In this document: positions 44,788 through 56,100 of the stretch, one piece after another | Layout of the letters: each line of letters starts with the position of its first letter | How positions within the stretch are numbered: position 1 is the stretch's first letter | Source: Spodoptera frugiperda | Lineage: Eukaryota > Arthropoda > Insecta > Lepidoptera > Noctuidae | NCBI RefSeq assembly: GCF_023101765.2 | Contig: NC_064230.1 | Coordinates: forward strand, 2,976,001-3,040,000 | DNA: 64,000 bases | Direction: 5' to 3' | Notes under the pieces: generated by a model | Databases searched by the model: none | Seen by the model: only the letters and a program-made list of their open reading frames with translations | What the model was told of the DNA's origin: nothing | Made by a program: the position numbers and the translations under genes

Positions 44788-47700
44788 TCAATCATCCTCC
44801 CTAGTATAACTAATCTTATTAGACTTAATTTGATGAAATATCTTAATCAAATCGGACGTAGGAGCTATAGCACCTTTCGAAACCCAAGATTTTAGAGACT
44901 TAGCTAGATCTTCAGTCTTAATATTAATAGTAATATTAATATTCTTGTCTAAGCGACTCCTATCGAAGAAAGATTTTGAAGTTTTTATAGTTAGATCTGT
45001 TATTTTAGGTGGGTTCGGTCCAAGGATGTTTTCAACGTAGTTTTCATCGTAGGCTTTGTATGTATAGTCTATACCAGTTTCAGTGATTATTGGTGTTGGC
45101 GCGTATTCCGGTATTTCTGCTAGATGGTCAGCGTTTGTATTCCATGCACGGTCATTTATTCGAAGCAGCGATGGGATGTCACGGCCGTGGAGGTCTGCTA
45201 TCTCGTAGGATTTGTAGCCTAGACCTGGGAAAATAAAGTTAGTTGGTTATAATTGTGAGTGAATATGGGATAGGTATTTTTTATTGAGGATGGAAAATTA
45301 GTCAATGACTTCTCCCGCCAAGGCGAGAGGGAGTGTCAGACTCTTACTGAGTAAAAACCACCCCGTTACTACTCCTGGTTTTCGAGCCAGAACCCCGGTA
45401 ACCCGCTAGGTAGTCTGCAGCTCCGGATCAATATAGATTACTTATAGGGCGCATTTTTAAGTCATTGGGGACGCCTATGTTCAGCAGAAATCGTTTTGTG
45501 ATTGATATGGAATATAGGGCACAACATTGCCAATATTCTCTTGTGTGAGTTGCTGAGTGCGGGAATCGAACCCGTTACAGGTTGCCCAGCCACCGCAACA
45601 ACTGTGCAGCCCTCTACTGTTGCGACAGTATACAATATAGACGGCGCTAATCGTTTAACATCAGGTGATCTTTCAGCACTTTTAACCCAATATAAAACTT
45701 ATACCAGCGGTGTTGCTAGCGCCCGTATCTGCCGTATCAGTTTTATTATATGGGGCGCCGGATACGGGGGAAAGACAGTGCGGGAAAAGAATTTAGATAA
45801 TTTTCCCCCACAAAAAAGCAAAGAAATAAGGCAGGCACCCAAACAACATTTTTTTATACGGAGCCCCCACCAAGATATGCTACACCAATTACATATACAC
45901 ACCTTCCACGGTAGCCTTAATAAGTCCAACCATGTTGACGCTAGAGACCAACGCGACGGGCTCCCCTGGAGGCGTCGCCACGTAGAGGGCGGAGCCCGAC
46001 TTGTGTTCCGACACCAGTTGTATACTGAGGTATAGCATGTCGCCTAGCAGTACTGTTTGTACCTGTAGAAGTAAGGTGGGGTGATTATAATGACATGTAT
46101 TACAATGAGCTGCCCCGTTGGTCGAGTGGTCGTAAGTGCGACTACTCTGCAATTGTAGAGGTAAAGCAGGGTAATTATAATGTCATGTATTAAAATAGAC
46201 TGCTTCGTTGGTCGAATGGACGTAAGTGCGACTGCCGGACAAGGTGTCTTGGGTTCGATTCCCGTGTCGGAAACAGAATTGCTGGGCTGTTTTCGGTTTT
46301 TCGAAAAATTTCTTAGTAGTAGCACGGAGTCTGGAATTGTGTCCAATATATGGCAATAGGCTCACCCCTATTACATAGGACTTATAACACAAATGGTGAA
46401 AAGTGGGTGTACATTGTACAGTGGCAGTGCCGTAATGTGCACCTCTGCCTACCCCTTCGGGGATAAAAGGCGTGACGTTGCACGTAATGAATGATTGTAT
46501 GCACCCAACTTATAGCTCAGACAGAAGATTAAAAAGCGTTTCATAAAGTTACAAAAATATTTCAATCAATCTATTATATAAAAATAAGTCGGGTTTTCCT
46601 TCCTGACGCTATAACTACAGAACGCACGAACCGATTTCCACGGTTTTGCATTCGTTGGAAAGGTCTCGGGCTCCGTGAGGTTTACAGCAAAGACAATTCA
46701 GGAAAAAATTCAAGAGAAAAGCAGGAAAACAGGGAAAATCATTAATGGCGAGACGGATTTCGCCAGGTCAAAGTCAAAGTCAAAGCATTGATTTCAATAA
46801 ATCCTAAATAAGGCACTTTTGAAACGTCAAATTGAATTGTCCGTCAGTCTGTCTGTCAGTGAAGCTAGGCGGGTTTGCTAGTTGCTAAATAAAAAAGTAA
46901 TCCAAACTGACCTCCGGCCTCATAGTCTTCTTACTCTTCCTCAAGGCCTGTGTGATCCTCCCTGGCACGGCCCTCATCGTCAGAGTGACTGGTTCCTCTG
47001 TGGTCTTCTCCGAGAGCCTTATCACGTGCCACGTGCGAGGCTGGGTGGCTACCACTGGAAAAATCAATGTTTATAATGTTAGAATTATTTTTTAGGATAT
47101 TTAGAATACCATCTGCTGTTCTGGTAATATCATGCAACTCTTGCAAGGTAAAAAAATAGCGTGGTTAATGACGGGCGGCACAATACTGAGCAGACGTATC
47201 ACCTGATAGTAAGCAATCGCCGCCAGCCCATAGATACTTGCAGCACCGGAGGTATTACAAGTGCGGTGCCGGCACTTTAGTGGGTTAGGAATTATTTGTT
47301 TGGAGTTATGAAGGGTTGTGGGGGATTCGAGGATTGGAAAGATTGGGAACGGTGGATGATTGGGCCTCCGGTAACCTCACTCACACGAAACACAACGCAA
47401 ACATGGTGTTTCATGTCGGTTTTCTATGAGGCCGTGGTATCGAAATTCCGGTCGAGCCTGAAGCATGTGCTCTCTAACATTATAAAATAACAAAACCATA
47501 CTCACATTTCAACCGCAACCTCGCAACAATATCTTCAATCTCATCTGCCGTTAATGCCTTGGACACATGTCTGCACAGTACCCTGGCTACACTGGCCGGC
47601 TGCATCGGTAACCGTGCATTGCGCACAGCCTTCGATAGTTCTCTCCATCGGACACCGAACTCAGGGAGTGCAGTCACACAGAACACTTCTAGTGGCATCC

Positions 47701-48434
47701 GAGTTATTATAGTTTGGAGTTCTGATAGCTCTGTGAAGGGTGAAGTGGGTTTTGTTTAATGAATTATAGATTGATGATGCGTTTGTTTTTGACGTGATAA
47801 AGTTGATATTAAGTTTGGCCTAATAACTATTCTATAACTATGTTGCTTCTTATAGGCTGACGATGATGATAATGAATAACTATTCTATCATGCATGCTGT
47901 GTTAGCCTTTTATCAGGTAAATTTATTCTCGTTAATGGCTGCCAGTTTTAGGCACTATTCACTTACTTTACGGGTTCCCGGCGGTAAAGAGTATGGCAAT
48001 GTACTTTATCTTTTACACGTGTTGGCGTAATTTGGCGGCAAAATAGTTACTTCAACATTGATCAGTGAAAAATACTTACTTCAACATTATCAAGAAAAAT
48101 AATCAGAGTAATGATAATCCAATATTTAATTAACGAATAAATAGATTTTATGGCAATTTACGCATCACTTAATTGATAATAATCTATTTTTGGTTTAAAC
48201 TAAGAATGGTTTTGAAAACATTACTTATCAAAACTATAAACGATAAAACTTAACACAAACTTACTTTATTTCGATAAGAATTACTAAAACCAGTCCATTT
48301 ATTAAATATATTATTATACATACAATAATCTACAAATACTGAAGTAAAAATAAAAAAAGACTTGGAAAAACACCATTTAACTTCATAGTTTAAAAAATAA
48401 ACAATAACTTACTATTTTTGGAGACGGCCTGCAT
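44788..48434 (-). CDS. CENPN: Centromere protein N (CENP-N) homologue, 328 aa, 5 exons
   Basis: Exons, 5' to 3': 48434-48413, 47730-47506, 47054-46912, 46062-45903, 45224-44788. All introns are GT-AG with phases 1,1,0,1, giving 987 nt including the TGA. The length is close to human CENP-N (339 aa). The best match is the C-terminus: a block containing LAKSLKSW, then GAIAPTSDL, then NKISYTRE parallels the end of vertebrate CENP-N in order and spacing. An upstream segment around VENILGPNPPKITDLTIKT parallels the vertebrate FGDYPQPQLEF region. The N-terminal half is helical and basic, as expected for the pyrin-like nucleosome-binding part, but is poorly conserved. In vertebrates CENP-N, with CENP-L, belongs to the constitutive kinetochore network (CCAN) and reads CENP-A nucleosomes. 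Moths lack CenH3/CENP-A, so its contact here must differ. The acceptor of exon 4 sits at the edge of a 90-bp tandem duplication. Confidence 0.82.
45295..45440 (-). repeat. C repeat
   Basis: 'cttctcccgccaaggcgaga' to 'cgctaggtagtctgcagctc', in intron 4 of the CENP-N gene, about 70 bp from exon 5. Confidence 0.77.
45540..45620 (-). mobile_element. tRNA-like SINE head fragment
   Basis: 'gcgggaatcgaacccgttac' is an inverted box B, followed by a tRNA-like arm. In intron 4 of the CENP-N gene. Confidence 0.4.
46063..46241. repeat. 90-bp tandem duplication spanning a splice acceptor
   Basis: 'gtagaagtaaggtggggtga' (46065) and 'gtagaggtaaagcagggtaa' (46155) begin two units, each continuing into an S-family head ('cgttggtcga'). 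The first unit contains the acceptor tract of CENP-N exon 4 (boundary 46062/46063). Confidence 0.8.
46198..46480 (+). mobile_element. Full-length S-family SINE, head partly duplicated
   Basis: Head 'ctgcttcgttggtcgaatgg', box B 'gggttcgattcccg', body to 'ggcgtgacgttg'. A second copy of the head alone lies at 46107-46148 as part of a 90-bp tandem duplication. In intron 3 of the CENP-N gene. Confidence 0.88.
46562..46882 (+). mobile_element. D-family repeat interrupted by an F-family fragment
   Basis: The D copy runs to 'gacggatttcgccagg' (46768). It is cut by about 100 bp of family F (46769-46869, 'caaagtcaaagtcaaagcat' to 'gtcagtgaagctagg'). It then ends with the missing 'gggtttgctagtt'. Intron 3 of the CENP-N gene. 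Confidence 0.7.
47175..47475 (+). repeat. B repeat, diverged
   Basis: 'gacgtatcacctgatagtaa' to 'ccggtcgagcctgaagcatg'; it ends about 30 bp from exon 2 of the CENP-N gene. Confidence 0.7.
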
Positions 48435-49037
48435 TTTGCTCACTTATTCTTCTTTTTAACTTAATTTTATGTCAGACACAACACTCTTCTCAACATTAAC
48501 ACTATTTTAATTAATTAAAACTACGTTTATATGCCTTTTTAATCAATTTTATTAAAACGAAAATAACAACACGCGAATGACCGTTGCTGTTGGCAATTTT
48601 GACATTCGTTTGAATTTCGAACATTGACAATGACATACACAGCCAAATTACGTTTCGTTTCATTATTTGCAGTCGATGAAAAAATATTTTGTTTTAAAAG
48701 AAACATTTAATTTATTGATTGAATTTAATGTAGTTATAAATAATTAATAATTTCATAGCTTTTAACCTTGAGTTTCATTTTTAGTTATAAGATTGTAGAA
48801 TGTGAATGTTAATATAATAGACCAGTAACCAAACGTATTGTCTTGCTGTACTCATCCGAACGGGTATGCAGAGAAGTATAGATATTCATTGTTTATCATT
48901 GTTCTTACACACTGGACAGATCCAAATATTATTCATCTTCTACTATGGGTTTTGAACAGAACAGTAAAATTATATAGAGACCCTGGAATTGAACCAGAGC
49001 ACACTTGTACTTTACAATAGTTTTTTTTTAAATCAGA

Positions 49038-49248
49038 GTCGTTACAAGTGCGTTGCCGGCCTTTTGGGGTCAGGAATCTAAGGGTTAGTTGGGAATTGGG
49101 AAGGAAAGGTAATTGGGCCTCGGGTACCCTTACTCACATAACGAAACACAACGCAAGCGTTGTTTCACATCGGTTTTCTGTGAGGCCGTGGTATCACTCC
49201 GGTCAAGCCGGCCCATTCGTGCCAAAGCATGGCTCTCCCACACTCGAT
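49038..49248 (+). repeat. B repeat, 3' part
   Basis: 'ttacaagtgcgttgccggcc' to 'catggctctcccacactcg'. Confidence 0.75.
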
Positions 49249-49494
49249 TGAGTTATGATTTGACATCAATTTAAAAAACATTTGAGGAAGCAAATCATTT
49301 AAAAAATACTAGAAAATATACTGTATTATAAGAGTAAAAAATTAAAACACATTTATATATCAACATACTTTTATATGCAAAACTTAACTAAATAACAAAT
49401 TGTATGTATTTACACGCACTTACTTAAACTAATCTAATAATATTATACAGCATTTATCTTACGTTAGAGGGATATAATCCCTATTCCCTTTCAC

Positions 49495-49640
49495 AAAGGG
49501 GGGAAAATCATCCAATGACTTCTCCCGCCTTGGGCGAGGCGAGAGGGAGTGTCAGACTCTTACTGAGTAAAAACCACCCCGTTCCTACTCCTGCTTTTCG
49601 AGCCGGAGCCCCGGTAACCCGCTAGGTAGTCCGCAGCTTG
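49495..49640 (-). repeat. C repeat
   Basis: 'gggggaaaatcatccaatga' to 'cgctaggtagtccgcagctt'; a near-consensus copy. Confidence 0.8.
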
Positions 49641-49981
49641 GCAGAGCTACCAGCCTAGGAACTAGGACTAGGCTCGAGAAGTAGGAGTAGCAACAGGGAC
49701 ATAAACAAACCATTATGACAAATTTCATCAAAATCCGTCAATCAGTTTCTGAGATAGTGACAAACATGCTCATAAAGTATTGTTTTTGGACAATATTTTA
49801 GCACACATTGATGAAATGGTAAATAAATATATAAGAATACATTATGTACTTATTATTTTCATTCATCGTGTAATCAGCCACGTACTTTCCACTCCCAAAG
49901 TACTCCCTCCCCCAATGACTACACATCGCGAGATTGGAAGCGACTTCCACGGTTTTACAAATACAAACTCGCAATCGCAAT

Positions 49982-50258
49982 GTCACGCCTTTTATCCCCG
50001 AAGGGGTAGGCAGAGGTGCACATTATGGCACATAATGCCACTATACAATGTACACCCACTTTTCACAATTAGTGTTATAAGTCCCATGTAATAAGGGGCG
50101 AGTCTATTGCCATATACTGGGCACAATTCCAGACTCCGTGCTACTACTGAGAAATTTTCGAAAAAAAAAACAGTAATACTTTGCCCGACCCGGGAATCAT
50201 ACCCGAGACCTCTTGTCCGGCAGTCGCATTTGCGGCCATTCGACCAACGAGGCATTAG
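49982..50258 (-). mobile_element. Full-length S-family SINE
   Basis: Reverse complement of the S family, from 'gtcacgccttttatcccc' to 'cgaccaacgaggcat'. Box B is present as 'cccgggaatcatacccg'. Confidence 0.87.
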
Positions 50259-50402
50259 CAGTAAAAAAAACTGTACATATACAACTAAATTAAAATTATA
50301 ATACATTTAATACGCTATATTTTAACTTAAATAGAACCATTATTAGCACGAAGCAAAGAAAAAAATAAATTCAAATACATTTTGGGTGAACACCGTACAT
50401 AT

Positions 50403-50757
50403 AAGGGTGACTGGTAATTAGTGAACGATATTTAAACACGTGATTGTACTCATGATTACAAACAACTTTCCCAAAGAAACTTTTTTGTATACTCATTAGT
50501 TTTATTTTTATCACAATAATAAAGTAAAGTTCCAAAATACCTACCTAGTTACTAGTCTTCCGATAACGCGGGCGCCTCGCTGCTAACAGCTGATCATGCG
50601 AAAGCAAGAAGAAAAAAATTTGGTATTGTTATTGTGATAAAAATAAAACTAATTAGTATACAAAAAAAGTTTCTTCGGGAAAGTTGTTTGTAATCATGAG
50701 TACAATCACGTGTTTAAATATCGTTCACTAATTACCGGTCACCCTATATACAATACA
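50403..50757. mobile_element. G-family MITE with about 120-bp inverted repeats
   Basis: The left arm 'gggtgactggtaattagtga' through 'tcacaataata' pairs with 'ttattgtgataaaaataaaa' through 'attaccggtcaccc'. About 120 bp on each side match almost perfectly around a short centre (50525-50625). A half copy lies at 22170-22276. Confidence 0.87.
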
Positions 50758-51069
50758 ATGTAACACCAACTTTTCACCAGTTATGTTAAGAATTCCATGC
50801 AATAGGGACTTCTACACAATAACTAATAAACCAAAAAAGAAACATACACACAAATAAATTCATAATACAAATGTCATCCTTAACGTTTAACAAATAAGAG
50901 TCAAAATTGCTTGACAACAAAAACAAAAATAAAATACATTTGTATGTCATGATTGGGAATTTAAATAAGTTTTTTTACCTAAGAAATGGCGAATGTGTGA
51001 TGACAGTAAAGAACACTACCCCTACTCTTCCTGCAGGTGTCGTATACCCTACAAAGGGTGCTTTTCCGC

Positions 51070-51335
51070 CAAAGATGTGCTATGTAGCTATGCTGCGAGG
51101 ATGTAATAGCTAAGCTGTGAAACTATGTGGCCGTTTCCACTGATACTAAGCTATGTAGCTGTGTGAGAAAGATGCGCAGCTCGAGTATGCGATGTATCGA
51201 TAGTAGGGAAACCATCCATAGCACGCATCTTTTCATATAAAAAACATAGTTTAGTTGAGTCCGTTTCCACCAATGCTAAGCTATGTGTACCAATGAATAT
51301 GATTGGTGGAAGTCAAACGCATCCACAGCAACAAT
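51070..51335. mobile_element. H-family MITE
   Basis: 'gtgctatgtagctatgctgc' to 'gattggtggaagtcaaacgc'. Matches 43830-44100, with the right end lost. Confidence 0.73.
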
Positions 51336-51587
51336 TGTGTTTGAAAAACAGCAATTTCAAAGGCAAAAATACTTAGTTAATGGCTTTATTACATGAATAT
51401 AAAGTCGTATTTTGTACTTTAAAGTTCAAACGACTGACTATATTATTTCAATAATTGACAGTTTCTAAAGACGGTATCAAATGCTATTGAAATACAGTCT
51501 TTTTGCTTAGAAAATAATCTTTACAGTAATTTATTTCACGGTGGTAATGTATGGTTTCTAAAATGAATAAACGAATGTTCATGAGTC

Positions 51588-51816
51588 ATATCGCTCACCT
51601 AGTAATATATTGGCACATCTGCAAAAAATGCGAAATTGACTTAATATTTATTTCCATATTCATCGAGAGAGGTCGTAAGTGTCATTATACCATTATTGTA
51701 GTTTCCCCCTCACGCACGTAAAACAACGGTTCATTGGTCAGTAAACTAAAAACTAAACAAGTCAGGTAAACTATGAAAACCGTAAATGTGCCAATATATT
51801 ACTAGGTGTGCGATAT
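51588..51816. mobile_element. MITE with 31-bp terminal inverted repeats
   Basis: 51588-51618 and 51786-51816 are inverted copies with one mismatch (core CACCTAGTAATATATTGG). Total 229 bp, non-coding. Confidence 0.87.
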
Positions 51817-52089
51817 TTTCACAATTTATAATAATTTTTAATCATTAAATAACTATAACGGAAGACTTGTATCACCAAACTTAATTTATATCAAAACTGA
51901 AGAAAATCTATACCATAGCCATGCTTTTTGAATCCCTATTGACTTAGGATATAATTTTGACAAATCAATTTCATTATATCAGTCACACTGGGTCCACTGC
52001 CTCACACATATCCGAATACTCAAACGCTACTCAATTTTAAGACACTCTCAAATGTAGTTTTGTCACTATCAATCTGTACTAATATTATC

Positions 52090-52280
52090 TATACTATAAT
52101 ATTATAAAGCTGAAGAGTTTGTTTGTTTGTTTGAACGCGCTAATCTCCAGAACTACTGGTCCGATTTGAATAATTATTTTTGTGTAGAATAGTGCATTTA
52201 TCGAGGAAGGGTATAGGCTATAAAACATCACGCTATGACCAATAGAAGAAGAGCGGGTGAAACCGCACGGAAGTAGCTAG
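52090..52280 (+). mobile_element. E-family Helitron-like repeat
   Basis: 'ataaagctgaagagtttgtt' to 'cggaagtagctagtt'. The 3' CTAG followed by T fits Helitron-type ends; no hairpin was verified. Confidence 0.62.
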
Positions 52281-52414
52281 TTCTTTATAAAATGACAGAG
52301 ATAGCACAATATTTAAGTACAACTTAAAATTGAGTAGCGTTTCAGTATTCGGGCGACAGTCCCCCAGTGATAGTACATAATAAGCCCACGACACTAAAGG
52401 AGGATGCAAATTAT

Positions 52415-52938
52415 GGTCCCACCTTCCAATAGCTATGTGTGTTACATCATTAGATAGGATTTTTTTTAAGGCGTTAAATCATCCAATTACTTCTACCGCA
52501 TTGGGCGAGGCGAGAGGGAGTGTCAGACTCTTACTGACTAAAAACCACCCCGTTCCTACTACTGCTTGGCAAGTCGGAGCCCCGGTAAACCCGCTAGGTA
52601 GCCCGCAGCTCGGGATCAGCCCTAATGGGCCCCATCTGTGGTGGTCTGATGGCTCTTTGAGGCGCGCGCGGAACGCGACGCGCCGCACGCACGGGTCTAG
52701 TTCTGGTCGGGCGGCGAGCTACCCTTGCTCGCCGTCCGCAGACCCGATCATTAGATAGGATACGAATGCAATTATGACGTAAAAATAGCATTACTTGGCT
52801 ACTGATAAAACTACTATGTTTAATAAAGAATAACTCTGAACGGACTAAGATTAGGAACTTGGCGCCATAGTAACTTTTATTCAGCTCAAAATTACCTATC
52901 CAATGATGTAACACACATAGCTATTGGAAGGTAGGACC
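52415..52938. mobile_element. K-family MITE with a nested LINE-tail insertion
   Basis: Terminal inverted repeats of about 44 bp (52415-52458 and 52895-52938, ends GGTCC-ACCTTCCAATAGC) enclose a body shared with 36265-36525. It is interrupted at 52461-52746 by a C-type tail in reverse orientation. That insert is flanked by the 15-bp duplication ATCATTAGATAGGAT (52446-52460 and 52747-52761). Confidence 0.87.
52461..52746 (-). mobile_element. Extended C repeat (LINE tail) with 15-bp target-site duplication
   Basis: On the minus strand it runs from a GC-rich part through the C consensus to an A-run (T-run at 52460-52468). The exact duplication on both sides shows target-primed insertion. Confidence 0.87.
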
Positions 52939-52989
52939 ACGACAGCAACAAATCCGTTTAGTCATTAAATTCCAATAATAAAAGAAAAC

Positions 52990-53132
52990 AACGTCACGCC
53001 TTTTATCCCCAAAGGGGTAGACAAAGGTGCACATTACGGCACGTAATACCACTATACAATGTACATACACTTTTCACCATTTGTGTTATAAGTCCCATGT
53101 AATAGGAGATGAGCCTATTGCCATATACTGCT
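52990..53132 (-). mobile_element. S-family SINE, body only
   Basis: From 'cgtcacgccttttatcccc' to 'gcctattgccatatactg'; the tRNA head is missing. It ends about 30 bp from the stop codon of the THAP gene. Confidence 0.83.
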
Positions 53133-53160
53133 AGTATAAAGTGTGCAGTATAAATTCCAA

Positions 53161-56100
53161 TTAAATCTTCAATATTAGAATATTATAGTCATTTTCCTGT
53201 TGCTTAACTTCATATTTCAAATCTTTAGTGGACCATTTTTTTGTAGAGACACTTTCTTTAATAACTTCTTTACTTTTAACTTCCTTAGGCGACTTCGGTG
53301 AAATGGGTTGTTTAGGAGACAGACTCTTAGCTTTAAACTGTCCAATTTTAGTCTTCATAATTTCTTTTTTCCTAATATTAGGTCTTACTTTAGGCGTACT
53401 GGCTTCTAGACTTGATCTGAAATTTTGGCCAACGAAATTCATGTATGAATCGTTGAAAGATGGAGATTGGACCGCAGATCTTAACGGTTCATCTTTTCTG
53501 TCATCCTCTGTTCTTAAAGATGATGTTTCTGAGGAGTCATCCGCTTTCTTCGTTGTTGCTTCGCTTGCTGTCAATATAGTTTTTAATGAATCTTCGGTGT
53601 CAGTCTGTGATAGCTCTGAGTCACTTTTGTTATCATTATTCTTAGTTGTATTTTTAAACGTTACAGATTTAGCTTGCGTTGTAACTTTAGCTTTACTTGT
53701 TATGCTATTTTCAACCGTATCTTCTGTAACCGTAGAGTTCCTTTTTATTCTTTTCGGTACTTCTCTTTTAGTCTCTTTTACTTCTATAACTTGTTTGCGT
53801 TTCCCTGTCCGTGTCTGCAAACTGTCTAAAGTCTTAGAAATTTGGTCATCGGACAACTTTTTCTTGACCGAAGTGGCACTATGATCACTATTCTTCAAAT
53901 GCTTTAACAGAGAAGCCATTTCTAGAGCTTTACCTATTAATTCTTTTAACGTTGACATGTCCGCTTTAATAGCATCATGTGCTACGGACATTATAATATT
54001 TTTGAACTCTACGTATAGATCGGAGTCATCAGACAGTTCTTTCAGTTCCATTTCTCTAGGATATAAGGATATTGAGTATTCGGAGTACTGTTTCAACGGT
54101 GTGCTGTCTACGGTATGACCGCAGTGGTCTTTTAAGTAGGATATGTGGATCCCTTTACTATATGTTCGGGCTATTATCATCGATGGGCACAGCTGTGTAT
54201 TCTCAGTCACTTTGGCAGGTTGGTGCGAACAATGGTATACTTCTTTCGCTTTTTGTCGGTTAAGCTGTGCGAATTCGATTTTAGTTTGTCCATGTAAACT
54301 TTTCTTCCATGATGTGAATTCTGTAACGATGAAATTAGATTTCTTTAGTAAGTAAGTAAGTAGCTGATATTGTATAAGTGGGAAATCTGTTTTATGCCAT
54401 TTTTGTTGTTTTTATTTACTTTTAATTCGAAAATAAGGTAGGGAATAGTGACATAATAAACCGAAATGCAAAAATTCACTATAAAACAAACAATTATAAT
54501 TAAAGATAATGTATACATATTCTTATTAAAAGCCTGCCTGTAAATGGACTGATAAAATTAAAATGAATCATTAATTCCAATTAAACTATAAATAGGTAAA
54601 TGATAAATAAAATAAGTATTGTCAGTCTGTCCGTCAGTGAAGCTAGGTGCTCGTTCCAAGGGGTAGCTTCGAATGGAGAAGAACGAGCAAGTAACTCCAT
54701 TTGTTACTCATTTAATGCATTAAACGCCTTGGGGGCAAATGTGACAGACGCTAGCATATGATTTGCCTTTGGCAGTCAAAGTCTTACTGCCAGACTCAGA
54801 GCCATTTAATAAATAATTATAATATTACTTAGTAACGATTTTGTAACAGAAACAACAGCTAAGGACTGGGTTAAGTAACCATTAAGTGACTCTGAGTATG
54901 CTGGTTAAAGATTGAAACATACCTTTACGACTAGGAAAGAAATAATTCTGTGCACCGTCAGAATGCAATCCTTTAACATGGTGCTGAAACAACTGGAGTC
55001 CATTGAAAACCTGTTTACATCCCAAACACTCGTACAGGTCTATGTTACTCGGTGCCTTCGGACAGTCGTGTGTTTCTGTCGACCGCGTCTCATCATCACA
55101 GGACATGCAGATTTCTACGCGGATTGGTTTTACTAGGTCTGTTGAGTTCGCAGGGCTGAAAGGGATATAAAGGTACTTTTATTATCGATTTCTATTTATT
55201 TCCAATACTTAATTTCTAAATATTTTAATATACAAAAAAAAAATGGGAGAAATCCAAACTACCAGTCGGTCCGGCTCTCATGAGAGTCTCAGAAGTACTG
55301 TATATGCTCTATTGTACAACTTAGGTTACATACAACATCAAGCCTTTTATCCCCGAAAGGGTAGGCAAAGGTGCACATTACAGCACGTAATGCAGACAAC
55401 ACTTTTCACCATTTGTGTTATAAGTACCATGTAATAGAGGGTGACCCTATTGGCATATACCAGACTCCATGCTACTAAGTACTGACAAATTTTCGAAAAA
55501 ATAATATTTTGCCCGACCCGGGAATCGAACCCGACACCTCTTGTAACACTTGCGACCACTCCACCAACGAGCAAGTTAGATACATTTATTATTTATTTAC
55601 ATTTATAGTGAAAAAACTACGTGAAAACAAATGACAACACATCAATACATACACTTTATTTCCTTTTCCGTCAACGCAGCAAGATGCGTTCTTCTGGATG
55701 TGTCTGAACGCAGTAAAGTACACGGGGAACTTCTTGAAACACACAGGACACTCGAAATGAGGCTTTTTCACCTGATTCAAGTCTTTTCCCGCTAAAATTG
55801 GTGCCTTTTCATCGACAGTTTTCACCGGTGTTTTCGCCGGCGTCTGAGGATTAACTCTTTTCAACATATTCACTGGAATAACCTTCTTCTTAGGTAGCCT
55901 AGCATCTTCTCGCTTTTTCAACGCTGCCCGCCTCGGTGTTTCAGTCTTTGTATGCAAAAATTTCTTATGAGAAATCAACGCCTGAAGATTAACAAATTTT
56001 CGCCCACAAACGTCACATTTCACTGTACGTTGTTTGGTTACTTGTTCAGGTGTTTTAGCCCCCATTATTAACACTACATTAGACTGAAAATTGCTATTTC

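Larger units (their letters stand above)
48435..53160. other. Intergenic between CENP-N and THAP genes, repeat-rich
   Basis: 48435-48700 is the presumed CENP-N promoter region (no TATA box seen). The rest holds B, C, S, G, H, E and K elements and a 31-bp-TIR MITE, with short unique AT-rich pieces between them. Confidence 0.6.

Noticed and set aside
53228..53884. 218-codon plus-strand frame
   Set aside because: It is antisense to exon 5 of the THAP gene, whose splice-supported frame explains the openness.
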